A stretch of 64,000 nt of DNA from QHXQ01 sp036389395 (GCA_036389395.1 DASVPY010000012.1:1-64000), one strand, 5' to 3'. Counted from the first letter of the stretch, positions 43,362-52,302 are shown. Numbers and translations: made by a program. Notes: generated from the sequence alone by a model not told the origin.

Positions 43362-43913
43362 TCAGCCCGCCTGATCGGGCTGATACAGTTCGTCGCTCTC
43401 CACGTCGAAGACGCGGTTGAGGCGCGCGCGGTAGTGCTCGAACGCGATCTGCGCGCTCAGTTGCAACAACTGCTCTTCGGAAAATTTGGCGCGCAGGCGC
43501 GCGTACAACTCGGCGGAGATGGCGGCGGGCGTCGCCGCCATCGCGTCCGCGAGTTCGACGACGAGCCGCTCCGTGTCGGTCAACGCCGTCAGGTCGTCGC
43601 CCTTGAGCGCGCGCAGTTTCTCGTCCGACAGGCCGGCTTTTCTGCCCACGGCAGAGTTGATGTCCACTCAAAACGGGCAGCCCACGCGCGCCGCCGTGCG
43701 CACCTTCGCCAACTGGATGTGGCGTAGCGACACGCGGCGCTTGCGGCCCAAGCCGGCCTCCATGGCGATGCTGCCCCAGACGAGGCCGGGCACGCGCATC
43801 TGTAGCTTCACCGGCGTCAGGTCTTTGCCGAACATCCGGCGCATCACGCCGTAGAACCAGCGCAAAGACCAAGGCGCTTGCCCCTTCTCCAACCCGGCCA
43901 TGCGAGCCATCAA
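43362..43913 (-). CDS. AhpD-like/carboxymuconolactone decarboxylase-family protein, probable selenoprotein (CxxU)
   Basis: 183 aa if the TGA at 43668-43670 is read as selenocysteine (residue 82). The front part (81 codons) ends RTAARVGCPF; then TGA; then VDINSAVGRKAGLSDEKLRA in the same frame to a true stop at 43362. In AhpD-like family members this block reads GCPFC-(I/V)DINS, so the TGA replaces exactly the second redox Cys of CxxC, giving CPFU. A 6-bp hairpin with a GTG loop begins 12 nt after TGA, as expected for a bacterial SECIS. The tail AAISAELYARLRAKFSEEQL and FEHYRARLNRVF is normal family sequence. It probably reduces peroxides or acts as a thiol oxidoreductase. A nonsense mutation is the alternative. 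Confidence 0.82.
43641..43655 (-). promoter_or_regulatory. Candidate bacterial SECIS hairpin
   Basis: On the minus strand TCTGCC (43655-43650), GTG loop (43649-43647), GGCAGA (43646-43641): a perfect 6-bp stem starting 13 nt after the TGA. The apical loop lies about 19-21 nt downstream with G in its first position, within the window reported for SelB-binding hairpins (loop about 16-37 nt after UGA, G in the first two loop bases). Weak outer pairing GACA/TGTC may extend it. Confidence 0.6.
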
Positions 43914-43937
43914 GCACTCCTTAGCAGCCAGTGACTT

Positions 43938-44036
43938 TCTTTGCGTTCCTTCGCGACTCTCTCTGCGTCCTTAGCGGTTAGAGTTTTAAGACTTAACCGC
44001 AAAGGACGCCGAGAGGGCCGCGAAGGGACGCAAAGA
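43938..44036. repeat. Family B inverted repeat (CGCAAAGG type)
   Basis: CTTTGCGTTCCTTCGCG...AGCGGTTAGAG pairs imperfectly with CTTAACCGCAAAGGACG...GGGACGCAAAGAG around a TTTTAAGA centre. It lies in the 244-bp gap between the AhpD-like gene start and the end of the barrel gene at 44158, both on the minus strand; the rest of that gap holds nothing recognisable. Confidence 0.75.
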
Positions 44037-44157
44037 GTTCAGCGTAATCGCCCGCCGTGTACTTTTCAAATAGCCTCTTGGATTAACGCGCGGCGCTTGC
44101 GCCGACCCGCTCAAGTCGCGGGGTACTCGTCTTAAATCTGAGATCGCCTCTGCTCCG

Positions 44158-45156
44158 CTAATTCGCCTTCCACCATTTGAACCCGATGGTGACGCCGAAG
44201 AGGTGCGCGTTGAAGCGCTTGTCCGGGTCGTTCGACGCGCGGTGCTCGAACTTGTAGTTCAGCCCCAGCGTCGTGTCGCGGCGGAGCGGGCGCTCGTAGG
44301 AGACATCGAGCACCCAGCGTTGATCGCGGCGCGGGACGCGCGCGCCGTTCACCTTGATCTGGCGCGCGTAGAGGCGCGGGCTGTAGCGCGCCTCCACGGT
44401 CAGCAGGTCGCGGCGCGCGCGCGCGAGGGGCGTGCTGAACTCCGCTTCGTACGTCCGGCGCACGTAGCGATCCTTCTCGCCCCGCGAGCGGTTCTTGTCG
44501 TAGCGGTAGCTCAAAGCCCACTCGCGCCCGCCCGCCAACGTCTGTTGCAGCTTGCCGCCGAGGTACGGATCGATGGCGTTCTTCTCCTGCTCGACGAGCG
44601 GGTAACGCTTCAGCCGGTAGGCGGCGAAGGCTTGCAGCCGCGTCGCCGCATTCAAGCGGTATTGGAACTGCTGTTCGAGGCTGTATTGGTTGTTCACGTC
44701 GCGGTCTTCGGACGAACCCTTGAGGGAGACCTCGCCGGTCGTGCGCGCGGAGAAGCGTCCGGCGAGCCGCCGCCGGTAGCTCATGTTGAAGAACTGGCTG
44801 ACGCGGTTGAACTCGCGCGTGTGCGTGTAGCGGTGCAGCGCGACTTCGTACTCGACCTCGAACGCGGGCTTCTCCGCGCTGTTCTGAAAATGAAACCCCA
44901 CGCTCGGCACAAGCCCGAACGAGCCGACGTGCGTGTCGTCGTGGTTGACGTTCGTGTCGAACAAGCTGCTGACCGACATGAAGAGCCACACGCGCCGCGC
45001 CGCCGCCTGCGCGCGCGCTTTGTCTCCGGCGCGGGCGGCCTGCTTCCGCGCGGCCGCCGCCTTGCGCGCGGCCGGCGGTCGCGTCTGGCCCTGCGCGCAG
45101 ACGACGCAGCACAGCAACAGTAGTTGGGCGGCGAGCACGCCTGAAAGCTTACGCAT
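44158..45156 (-). CDS. Predicted outer-membrane beta-barrel protein of the glycan operon
   Basis: 332 aa: signal peptide (GVLAAQLLLLCCVVCAQ), an Ala/Lys/Arg-rich periplasmic linker, then repeated amphipathic strands (FEVEYEVALHRYTHT, YSLEQQFQYRLNAATRLQ, WALSYRYDKNRSRGEKD, TLGLNYKFEHRASND) ending HLFGVTIGFKWWKAN, an aromatic-rich final strand as expected of barrels inserted by BAM. Its ATG overlaps the deacetylase stop by 8 bp, making it the last gene of the glycan operon. It may be the outer-membrane exit for the polymer; no family name can be given. Confidence 0.75.
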   Translation of the reverse strand: MRKLSGVLAAQLLLLCCVVCAQGQTRPPAARKAAAARKQAARAGDKARAQAAARRVWLFMSVSSLFDTNVNHDDTHVGSFGLVPSVGFHFQNSAEKPAFEVEYEVALHRYTHTREFNRVSQFFNMSYRRRLAGRFSARTTGEVSLKGSSEDRDVNNQYSLEQQFQYRLNAATRLQAFAAYRLKRYPLVEQEKNAIDPYLGGKLQQTLAGGREWALSYRYDKNRSRGEKDRYVRRTYEAEFSTPLARARRDLLTVEARYSPRLYARQIKVNGARVPRRDQRWVLDVSYERPLRRDTTLGLNYKFEHRASNDPDKRFNAHLFGVTIGFKWWKAN

Positions 45157-46033
45157 AATTAACTCCCTTCAGACCGTCGTGTGGCATTAACGCCTTCCGA
45201 TTGTCGTGCGGCGTCGCGGCCGGACGCTCGACTGAACCGGCCGCGTGCGCCGCGACGCGGGCCGACGGTTCGGTTAACTCACACGTCGGTTCGGCTAACT
45301 CACACATCAAGCGGCAGCGCGCGTTCGCGTGCGCCGCGACGAGCGCGAGCAGTTCGTCGGCGCAAGCCATCTCCGCCGCGTCCATCTGCGCGTGGTGGAA
45401 CATGACGCCGACGGGCGTCTGTCTGTTCGTCGCTTCGGTCGCGGCCGCCGCGAGCAGCGCGCCCCGTTCGGCGCGCGCGAGGCCCACGCCCTTGCGCCGC
45501 GCGAACCAGTCGAACGTCACCGGCAACTCAGCCAAGCCCGCCACGTTGAGCGGCGGCGCGGTCGCATCGCGCGACAGGACGCGGAAGCCGGCCGTGCGCA
45601 GACACGCGCCCGTGATCGCCGTGCAGCGATTCCACGGCGGCGTGAAGACGTGACCGACCGGCAGCCCGTGCAGCTCGACGAGCAGACGGCGGCCAAGCTC
45701 GATGTCGCGCCGTTGCAGTTCGCGCGGCCGCGCGTCGCCGAATTCACACTTGCGCCCGGCCGGCTCGTGGTTCAGGTGCGCGAAGCCGTGTTGATGAACG
45801 GCGACTTTATCCGGCTCGGCGGCGACGCGCGCGCGCAGCTCGGCCGCCAACGCGGGCGTGACGGCGCAGGGGATCGCGGCCAGATCGACGGGCAGCGCGC
45901 GGCGCGCGAATAGATCGAGCAGCGCGTACAACTCATCGTCCGCCCAGCCCGCGTCGTCGTCGCGGAAGAAGAAGGCGACGGGCCGCGCCGACGCGTCGAG
46001 CACGCGCCGCAGTTCGTCCAGCCACGCGCTCAT
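45149..46033 (-). CDS. Polysaccharide deacetylase-like (NodB-homology) protein
   Basis: 294 aa. N-terminal PVAFFFRDDDAGWADDELY gives the Asp cluster, and VAVHQHGFAHLNHEP the His pair of the NodB/CE4 fold; GHVFTPPWNRCTA and VGVMFHHAQMDAAE complete the barrel pattern. No signal peptide is seen, so it may act on cytoplasmic, lipid-linked sugars. The C-terminal ~40 residues are low complexity, with a repeated CELAEP/CELTEP pair. ATG 46033 overlaps the upstream glycosyltransferase stop (ATGA), fixing the start. Confidence 0.8.
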   Translation of the reverse strand: MSAWLDELRRVLDASARPVAFFFRDDDAGWADDELYALLDLFARRALPVDLAAIPCAVTPALAAELRARVAAEPDKVAVHQHGFAHLNHEPAGRKCEFGDARPRELQRRDIELGRRLLVELHGLPVGHVFTPPWNRCTAITGACLRTAGFRVLSRDATAPPLNVAGLAELPVTFDWFARRKGVGLARAERGALLAAAATEATNRQTPVGVMFHHAQMDAAEMACADELLALVAAHANARCRLMCELAEPTCELTEPSARVAAHAAGSVERPAATPHDNRKALMPHDGLKGVNYA

Positions 46034-47247
46034 CGTCGTGCCTCCCGCGTGTCGGCGGCGCGCGGGCGCGGGCCCGGCTTCGCGCTCGTCGCGCGCAGCA
46101 GAGAAGCGACGAGCCGCGTCGTGTTGCGCGCCCCGTCGAGATCGAGTTTCAGCCTGCGCGGTTTGAAGTCGAGCAGCGCGCGCAACTCCGCGGCGAGCCG
46201 CGTCGCGTTCAGTTCTTGCTGCTCGACGACGCGCACCGCGCCGAGTCCTTCCAGCCGCCGCGCGCGTTTTAGTTGCTCGTCCTCGCCGCCGTCGGCGAAG
46301 GGCACGACGAGCGCGGGCGTGTCCGCGCGCAGGATGTCGAGCGCGCTGTTGTAACCGCACTGGCTGACCGAGGCGGCGGAGCGGCGCATCTCCGCGCAGA
46401 GGTCGGGCACGAAGCGCGTCACGCTCAAGCCGCGCCGCCCGCGCGCCGCCGCGCGCAGACGCCGCCACGCGTCGGCCGGCAGAAAAGGGCCGGCGACGAT
46501 CTTCATGCGCACGTCCTGCGTCCGACTGAGCTTCGCGTAAGCCGCGACGGCGGCGCGCAGGAGCGGCTCGCCCACAAGGCCGCCGCCGGCCGAGACGAGA
46601 ATCTGGCGTTGCCGCGGCGGCCGCGCGCTCCCCGCGGCGGCCGCCGCGTCCTGCACAAAGCCCGTGTACCGGACGGGCGTGCGCAGAGACGAATACGTCA
46701 CGAGCGATTCTTCGAGGCGCGCGAACGTCGGGTCGGCGTGTACGAGCACGGCGTCGAAATAGCGGTTAGCCAAAGTCACCGCGCGCTCGTCGTGCTGCTG
46801 CTGCGCGCGTTTGCCGACGAGGATGTCGCGCAAGCTGCAACAGACGAGCGGCCGGCGCGACCCTTCGGCGCGCGCGGCTTCGAGCAGGGGCAGCAACTCG
46901 CCCGTGAACTTCTTGCGCCCGAACGGGAACAGCTCGACGAAGAGGACGCGCGGGCGCACCGCCGCGTAGGTCGCAAGAATGATCCGTTGCCGTAAGGCGC
47001 AGGCGCGCGCGACCGTGCGGCGGCCGTCGCGGCTGACGAGTTGTCCGTCTGGGTTGAGACCGACGGGCGGCAGGTTGACGACTTCGACGCCCGGCGGAAT
47101 CGTGAGCTGCTTCGGCAAACGTCCGCCGTTGAGCAAGACGACGCGGAAGCGTTCGCCGAGTGAAGCGACCAGCGCCAGCGAGCGGACGAGATGCCCCATG
47201 CCGAGCGAGTGTTGGCAGTAGAAGAGGAGTGCCGGTCGTCCGTTCAT
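46030..47247 (-). CDS. MurG-like (GT-B) glycosyltransferase
   Basis: 405 aa with a GT-B fold similar to MurG/GT28: N-terminal YCQHSLGMGHLVRSLALV, central QILVSAGGGLVGEPLL, and donor-site ASVSQCGYNSALDILRADTP followed by VVPFADGGEDEQLKRA. It is a clear paralogue of the first gene of the operon (54743-56053), which has the same FGLGNIRR, VTTGGGGDG and SMAGYNT landmarks. Substrate unknown, probably a nucleotide-sugar and a lipid- or glycan-linked acceptor. ATG overlaps the kinase stop by 4 bp, as does its own stop with the deacetylase. Confidence 0.85.
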   Translation of the reverse strand: MNGRPALLFYCQHSLGMGHLVRSLALVASLGERFRVVLLNGGRLPKQLTIPPGVEVVNLPPVGLNPDGQLVSRDGRRTVARACALRQRIILATYAAVRPRVLFVELFPFGRKKFTGELLPLLEAARAEGSRRPLVCCSLRDILVGKRAQQQHDERAVTLANRYFDAVLVHADPTFARLEESLVTYSSLRTPVRYTGFVQDAAAAAGSARPPRQRQILVSAGGGLVGEPLLRAAVAAYAKLSRTQDVRMKIVAGPFLPADAWRRLRAAARGRRGLSVTRFVPDLCAEMRRSAASVSQCGYNSALDILRADTPALVVPFADGGEDEQLKRARRLEGLGAVRVVEQQELNATRLAAELRALLDFKPRRLKLDLDGARNTTRLVASLLRATSAKPGPRPRAADTREARR

Positions 47248-48557
47248 CGCGCGTCTCCTTCGTTCATCGCGCCTCCCGTGCGCAGCACGGCGCGCGCTTC
47301 CGTCAACAGCTCGACGAGACAGGCGAGTCCTTCGGGGCGCACGCGGTTGACGGCGCGCAGCGCGCGCTCCGCCAGCAGCGCCGCCGCCGTGTGCCAGCGG
47401 AGCGCGGCCGGCGCGGGCAGCGCGCGCAACGATGCGTAGCCGGACAGGAAAGCGTTGCCGAGCGTGCGCGCGTCCGCGCGTGAGAGCAGACCCGTGAGCG
47501 CGTTGTAGGACAAACCGGCGAGCAGGCTGCCGAGTTCGGCGGCGGCCGGCCCTTGCGCCGCCTGATCGAGATCGATCAGCGTGAGCCGTTCGCCGCGCAG
47601 GACGCCGTTCTTGGCGTGCACGTCGCCGTGCAACCAGACGTGCGGCGCGGCCGGCGCTTCGTAACGGCGGACGAGTTCGTCTGCGAGCGCGTGCGCCGCG
47701 CGGCGCGCGTCGGGGCGCGCGCGGCCGATGAGCCGCGCGGCTTGGTGAAGACGATCAACGTGCAGCCGGCGGAACGACGGCAGGGCGGCGGGCGGCGTGA
47801 GTTCGTGCAGCGCGGCGACGGCCGCGCCCAGCCGGCGGTAGCCGCGCGGCCTGTCCGCGCCGCGCAGGTCGGCCACGCGCAAGCCCTCGGCGGGCGCGAG
47901 CAGCAACAAGCGATACTCTTCGGCGTAGGCGAGCGCGCGCGGGAACGCGACGCGCGCCGCTTCATTCGCCCCGCGCTCGGCGAGCGCGAGGTAGACGGCG
48001 TGCGCCCGCCGTCCGTCCGCGCCCGCGTAAACTTTGGCGTAAGCGAGGACGCGCGCCGCTTCGTCGAGGCATTGCGCGGTCGCACACTTCTCCGGCGCGT
48101 AGGCGACGAGGCGGCTGTGCGTCCACGTCGGCGCGCACAGTCGCGCCAGCTCGTGCGGCACGTCTTCGAGCGCGCGCAGACCCGCGATGCGGCGGTCGTT
48201 CGGGAAAGTCCAGAAGACCGTGTCGATCTCCGGGTCGTGCACGACGGGGCGCAGCGGCGCGCAGTCTGACGAAGTAGTCGAGGCGCGTTCGTAAGCTTGG
48301 CGACTTTCACCCGGCGCGAACGCGCGCGCGGCGACGACGTGCTCGCGCCCCGCGACGCGTATGCGGTGTAGCACGCGCAGGCTGTGCCCGATGCGGTACT
48401 TCGCGCGCACGCGCGCGCACGCGCTGACGCGGAGGGGGCCGCGGCTGCCGAGGCGCGCGGCCAGACGCTCCGCCACCGCGCCCGCGTCGAGCAACAGGTC
48501 GCGCTGCGGCAGGCGCGGATCGCGCGCCAGGCTCAAGGCTGCGAGTGCGGCGCTCAC
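47244..48557 (-). CDS. Aminoglycoside-phosphotransferase-like kinase (APH/choline-kinase fold)
   Basis: 437 aa. The catalytic loop is HVWLHGDVHAKNGVLRG and the metal-binding motif LTLIDLDQAAQGPAAAELG, with ATP-lobe sequence upstream. Members of this fold phosphorylate small molecules or sugars; inside a glycan operon a sugar or amino-alcohol kinase is more likely than antibiotic resistance. GTG 48557 overlaps the heparinase-like gene stop (GTGA), fixing the start; the frame extends further upstream only by running inside that gene. Confidence 0.85.
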   Translation of the reverse strand: MSAALAALSLARDPRLPQRDLLLDAGAVAERLAARLGSRGPLRVSACARVRAKYRIGHSLRVLHRIRVAGREHVVAARAFAPGESRQAYERASTTSSDCAPLRPVVHDPEIDTVFWTFPNDRRIAGLRALEDVPHELARLCAPTWTHSRLVAYAPEKCATAQCLDEAARVLAYAKVYAGADGRRAHAVYLALAERGANEAARVAFPRALAYAEEYRLLLLAPAEGLRVADLRGADRPRGYRRLGAAVAALHELTPPAALPSFRRLHVDRLHQAARLIGRARPDARRAAHALADELVRRYEAPAAPHVWLHGDVHAKNGVLRGERLTLIDLDQAAQGPAAAELGSLLAGLSYNALTGLLSRADARTLGNAFLSGYASLRALPAPAALRWHTAAALLAERALRAVNRVRPEGLACLVELLTEARAVLRTGGAMNEGDAR

Positions 48558-50407
48558 GACAGGGCCTCCCCGTCGCGCGTGAGCGTGCAGCGCCCGTCGG
48601 CGCTCCACGTCAGTCTGTCCGTCTTCGTGCCGTCCGCGCCGACGCCCGCGATCTCGAAGTGCGTCGTCCGCGCGGCTGCGAGTTGTTCGTGATGAACGAG
48701 CAGCTTCGGCGCGGGCGCGCCCGCGGCGAGCGGCACGACGAGCGTGTAGAAGCAGGCTTCGGTGGCCGCTTCCGCGACGACGCTGACGACCGGGGCGGGG
48801 AGCTTGACGCCGTAACGCGGCGCGACCCAGCCCTGCTCGACGCGCGGCGTGTGCTCAAGATTTGCGAAGACGAGCGCGAGGCCGGGCGCGCGCACAACTT
48901 GATCTGTCTCGCGCGTTTCGACGGACGTGTGCTGCCACGCTTCGGCCGCGAGGTGGAAGCGCAGGTTGTAGCGGTGCGGGCGCTCGCCGCGCAGGTGATC
49001 GAAGATGAGCCAGTATGCGCCCGCGACGAAGAAGACGCGGCGCGTGTGGCGCGCGTCGTACGCGGGGCTGGTGGCTTCGCCGCAGAGCACGTCGAGACCG
49101 GGCGCGCTCAAGCGTGCGACGAGCCGCCCGCGCGCGGTCGCGCCCTTCGGCTTGCCGCGGCGGTAGGGCGTCTGATCGAGTCCGTCAACGCAGACCGTGT
49201 TGTGCGCCGCGGTGGACTTGAACCAGCGCCGCCAGTTCGCGCCGTGCTCGGAGTAAGTGTAGCGGCCGGGATCGACGACGAGCGGGCGACCGAGGGCGGC
49301 GATCTCGACGCTCAGCAGATCGTAGTGGCCGTGCCCGCCGTCGCCGAGCGCGCCGCAGTCGAAGATCAGGTAGCGCGCGGCGCGGAACGTTTGCACGTCC
49401 GTGCCCCAGTCGCTGCGCTGGACGAAGTAGCCGCCGACGGGGAAGCTGACGTTCGTCTGTCGCGGCGGTGTGCCTTGCGCGCCCGCGGTCGCCGCGTGGA
49501 GGTAGTCGGATCGTTGGCAGAGACGGGCGGCGAGCGCGAGCAGATCGGCGTAAGCGCCGGTGTCGCTGTCGGAGAGCGCGGGGATCGCGCCGTCGGGGCG
49601 TTGGCAGTGGAGGGCGAAGTCGCACGCCGCCTCAAGCCGCGCGTCGAAGCCGGCGGGGAGCGCGAGACCGAAGCGGCGCGCGTTCTCCTTCGCGCCGAGG
49701 AAGGAGCGGAGCACGAGCATGTGGTAGTGCGTCGAGTGCTCGCGGTGGACGCCGTCGGGGCGTATGTCTGTGAGCAGGTTGTGGTGCAGCTCTGCGACGG
49801 CGAAGTCGAGCAGACGGCCGTCCGCGTCCAACTCCGGCAGCGCGAGCGCGGCGACGAAGAGCGCGTAGAGTTCGAGCGTGCGGTGGTTGCGTTCGGGCGT
49901 GAGGTGTCCGCGCAGGTGTGTCAGTTGCGCCGATAGACTCGCCAGCAGTTCCGCCTCGAAGCCGGCGGCGAAATCGTCGAAGCCCGTCGTGTTGACGAAC
50001 GCGTCCCACGCGTAAATCCAGTTTTGTATCCGGCGCGCGGTCACGTCGCTGGAATCGAAGCCGACGGGCACTTGCCTGATCCAAGAGCGCACCAGCCGCT
50101 CCCACGCGCGCGGGAAGCGTTCGGCGCGCGTCGCCTGATAGGCGTGCGCGAGGTCAAGCCCGTAGTAGAACTTGCTCCACTCGATGCGCCACTCGGCGTC
50201 GGGCGGAAAAGAGGCCGTCAGCCAGTCCGGCTCGACGCCGAGTTCGAGCGTCACACCCGCGTGCGTGAAGCGCCCGGCGCAGACGGCCTCGGCGACCGCG
50301 CGGTCGCGGTAGGCGTCCGCGACGACGCAGAAGACGGGGCGCGGTCTGACGCGCGGCGGCGGGGCGGTCGGCGCTTCTTCGGGCGGCAACATCTCGGTCG
50401 CTATCAT
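48554..50407 (-). CDS. Heparinase II/III-family polysaccharide lyase-like protein
   Basis: 617 aa with the (alpha/alpha) toroid plus beta-sandwich layout: WIRQVPVGFDSSDVTARRIQ, THLRGHLTPERNHRTLELYA, GVHREHSTHYHMLVLRSFLG, and the sandwich part GGYFVQRSDWG, FDCGALGDGGHGHYDLLSVE, LVVDPGRYTYSEHGANWRRW, and FKSTAAHNTVCVDG. The Tyr/His residues for lyase activity (STHYH; GHGHYD; AAHNT) are all present. No signal peptide is evident. In exopolysaccharide loci such proteins trim or edit the polymer being made. It overlaps by 4 bp with both neighbours. Confidence 0.9.
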   Translation of the reverse strand: MIATEMLPPEEAPTAPPPRVRPRPVFCVVADAYRDRAVAEAVCAGRFTHAGVTLELGVEPDWLTASFPPDAEWRIEWSKFYYGLDLAHAYQATRAERFPRAWERLVRSWIRQVPVGFDSSDVTARRIQNWIYAWDAFVNTTGFDDFAAGFEAELLASLSAQLTHLRGHLTPERNHRTLELYALFVAALALPELDADGRLLDFAVAELHHNLLTDIRPDGVHREHSTHYHMLVLRSFLGAKENARRFGLALPAGFDARLEAACDFALHCQRPDGAIPALSDSDTGAYADLLALAARLCQRSDYLHAATAGAQGTPPRQTNVSFPVGGYFVQRSDWGTDVQTFRAARYLIFDCGALGDGGHGHYDLLSVEIAALGRPLVVDPGRYTYSEHGANWRRWFKSTAAHNTVCVDGLDQTPYRRGKPKGATARGRLVARLSAPGLDVLCGEATSPAYDARHTRRVFFVAGAYWLIFDHLRGERPHRYNLRFHLAAEAWQHTSVETRETDQVVRAPGLALVFANLEHTPRVEQGWVAPRYGVKLPAPVVSVVAEAATEACFYTLVVPLAAGAPAPKLLVHHEQLAAARTTHFEIAGVGADGTKTDRLTWSADGRCTLTRDGEALS

Positions 50408-52302
50408 CGCACTGACCTCCGCGCGCCGACGAAGGCGGCCCGGCGGGCCGGCTGCGCATCGTGCGTCGCTTCTTCCGTCAACACGCGCCCGGCGTCGAGG
50501 CGGTAGACCACGTCGGCGTAGTCGAGCAGTTGCGTCTGGTGCGTGATGGCGAGGCAGGTGCGCGTGGCGCGCAGGGCGTGAAGCGCGCGCAGGATGACGG
50601 CGGCGGAGGCGTCGTCCACGTTCGCCAGCGGCTCGTCGAGGAGCAGGACCGGGCGGTCGAGCAGGAACGCGCGCGCGAGCGAGAGCCTTTGGCGCTGCCC
50701 GCCCGACAGGTTGAGTGCGTCCTCGCCGAGTCGCGTCTCCAACTGCCGGGGCAGCGCGCGCACGAAGTCGTCCAGGGCGACGAGCGCGAGCGCCGCCCAG
50801 ATTTTGTCGGCGGTCAACTCCGCGCCGTCGGGCACGAGCGCGCGTCGGAGCGAGCCGGCGAAGAGGTGCGTGTCCTGCGTCATGACGGCGACCTGCGCGC
50901 GCAAGGAGCGCAGGGTGAGCGCGCGCAAGGGGCGACCGTCGAGCGTGATGTCGCCCGCGGTCGGATCGTAGAGGCGCACGAGCAGGTTCATGATCGTGCT
51001 CTTGCCCGCGCCGCTCGCGCCGACGAGCACGGCCAGCCGCCCCGGCTCAAGGCGCATGGAGACGCCGCGCAGCACGAAGTCCGCGCGCGTCTCGTCGGCG
51101 CGCATTTCATTGACGCGCGTCTCGTCGGCGCGCGCGCCGTCGTCCGGGTACTTGAACCACACGTCGCGGAACTCGATGACGCCTTGCGCGCGGCCGATCT
51201 CGATTGCGTCAGGTGCGTCAACCACCGCCGGTGCGTGCGCGAGCAGGGCGAGCAGACGCTCGCCGCCCGCGAAGCCGCGCCCGGCGGTCTCCGCCAGATC
51301 GTTGAGCTTCTCGACGGGCTTCAGGAGTTGCGCGACGTAGGCGGCGAAGACCGTCAACTCGCCGACGGTGAACTGCCCGCGCAGGACGAGCAGCGCGCCG
51401 ACGCCCGTCGTCAAAGCGAGCGCGAGACCCTGCGTGATCTGTAGCGTCTGCTCCATCTGGACGGCGACGCGCGTCTCCTCGACGCCCGCGCGCAGGCGCT
51501 TGCGGTTCTTGCGCTCGAAGCGCGCGCGCGCGTGCCGCTCGCCGCCGAGCGCCTGTATGACCGGCAGGCCGCGGACGATCTCCTGCGCGAGACCGGAGAC
51601 TTTGCCTTCGTGCCGGCGCTTGTCGCGCGCGGCGGCCCAGAGGCGGCGGCTGTAGCGGCGCATGATGGCGCAGAGCACGGGCACGAGCACGACGCCGAAC
51701 GCGGCCAAGCGCAGGTCGAGCCAGAGCATGACGACAAGTATGAGCAGCACGGTCGTCACGTTCTGGAAGAGCACGGGCAAGGTCTTGGTCAGGATGCGGA
51801 CGAAGAGATCGGAATCGTCCACGAGCCGGAGCACCAACTCGCCGCTGCGCGTGTGCGTGCGGAAGGTGGGCGGCAACGTTTGCAGGTGCGCGAGCAGTCG
51901 GTCGCGCAGATGCAGCGTGAGCCGCTCGCGCACGCGCGCGCTCAAGGTCTTTTCGCGCGCGTTCGTGACCGCGCCGACGACCGCCACGACGACGAAGAAC
52001 GCGGTCAGCCACAGCACGAGTGCAGTCGGTGAGAGACCGGCGGCGACACTTCTCAGCCCGCGCGGCAGCGGGCGCGCGGCGATGACGTTATCAATGATCA
52101 GCTTGAGCGGCCACGGCGAGACGACGGCCGCGGCGACCGAGAGTAGGCGGCACAGGTAAGCCGCACCGAGCGTGCGCCGGTGCGTGCGCAGGTCGGGCGC
52201 GAAGACGCGCCACATGCGCCGCCAGACGTTCGGCCGTCGCCCGCGCGCGCTCTTCGTCTGTCGCGCCTGCGCCCGCTTCGCCTGTTCACGCTGCGCGCTC
52301 AT
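50404..52302 (-). CDS. ABC exporter, fused membrane and ATPase domains
   Basis: 632 aa. Basic N-terminal tail, six hydrophobic segments (LSVAAAVVSPWPLKLII, LVLWLTAFFVVVAVVGAV, VTTVLLILVVMLWLDLRLAA), then the ATPase: Walker A VLVGASGAGKSTIMNLLVR, Q-loop VAVMTQDTHLFAG, signature LNLSGGQRQRLSLARAF, Walker B PVLLLDEPLANVDD. This is a MsbA-like half transporter that would dimerise and could move lipid-linked glycan across the inner membrane. Just before the Walker A domain sits a 10-residue repeat (ADETRVNEMR/ADETRADF) from a 30-bp DNA duplication. ATG 52302 overlaps the previous stop; the longer frame lies inside the upstream glycosyltransferase gene. Confidence 0.92.
   Translation of the reverse strand: MSAQREQAKRAQARQTKSARGRRPNVWRRMWRVFAPDLRTHRRTLGAAYLCRLLSVAAAVVSPWPLKLIIDNVIAARPLPRGLRSVAAGLSPTALVLWLTAFFVVVAVVGAVTNAREKTLSARVRERLTLHLRDRLLAHLQTLPPTFRTHTRSGELVLRLVDDSDLFVRILTKTLPVLFQNVTTVLLILVVMLWLDLRLAAFGVVLVPVLCAIMRRYSRRLWAAARDKRRHEGKVSGLAQEIVRGLPVIQALGGERHARARFERKNRKRLRAGVEETRVAVQMEQTLQITQGLALALTTGVGALLVLRGQFTVGELTVFAAYVAQLLKPVEKLNDLAETAGRGFAGGERLLALLAHAPAVVDAPDAIEIGRAQGVIEFRDVWFKYPDDGARADETRVNEMRADETRADFVLRGVSMRLEPGRLAVLVGASGAGKSTIMNLLVRLYDPTAGDITLDGRPLRALTLRSLRAQVAVMTQDTHLFAGSLRRALVPDGAELTADKIWAALALVALDDFVRALPRQLETRLGEDALNLSGGQRQRLSLARAFLLDRPVLLLDEPLANVDDASAAVILRALHALRATRTCLAITHQTQLLDYADVVYRLDAGRVLTEEATHDAQPARRAAFVGARRSVR

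Noticed and set aside
43668..43913. Reading the AhpD-like gene as two separate ORFs (43668-43913 and 43362-43667)
   Set aside because: The second half has only a GTG directly after TGA with no ribosome site, and the two halves together make one intact family domain in a single frame.
47244..48557. Antibiotic-resistance aminoglycoside phosphotransferase
   Set aside because: The fold is APH-like, but it is embedded by 4-bp overlaps in a glycan operon, so a sugar or small-molecule kinase is more likely.
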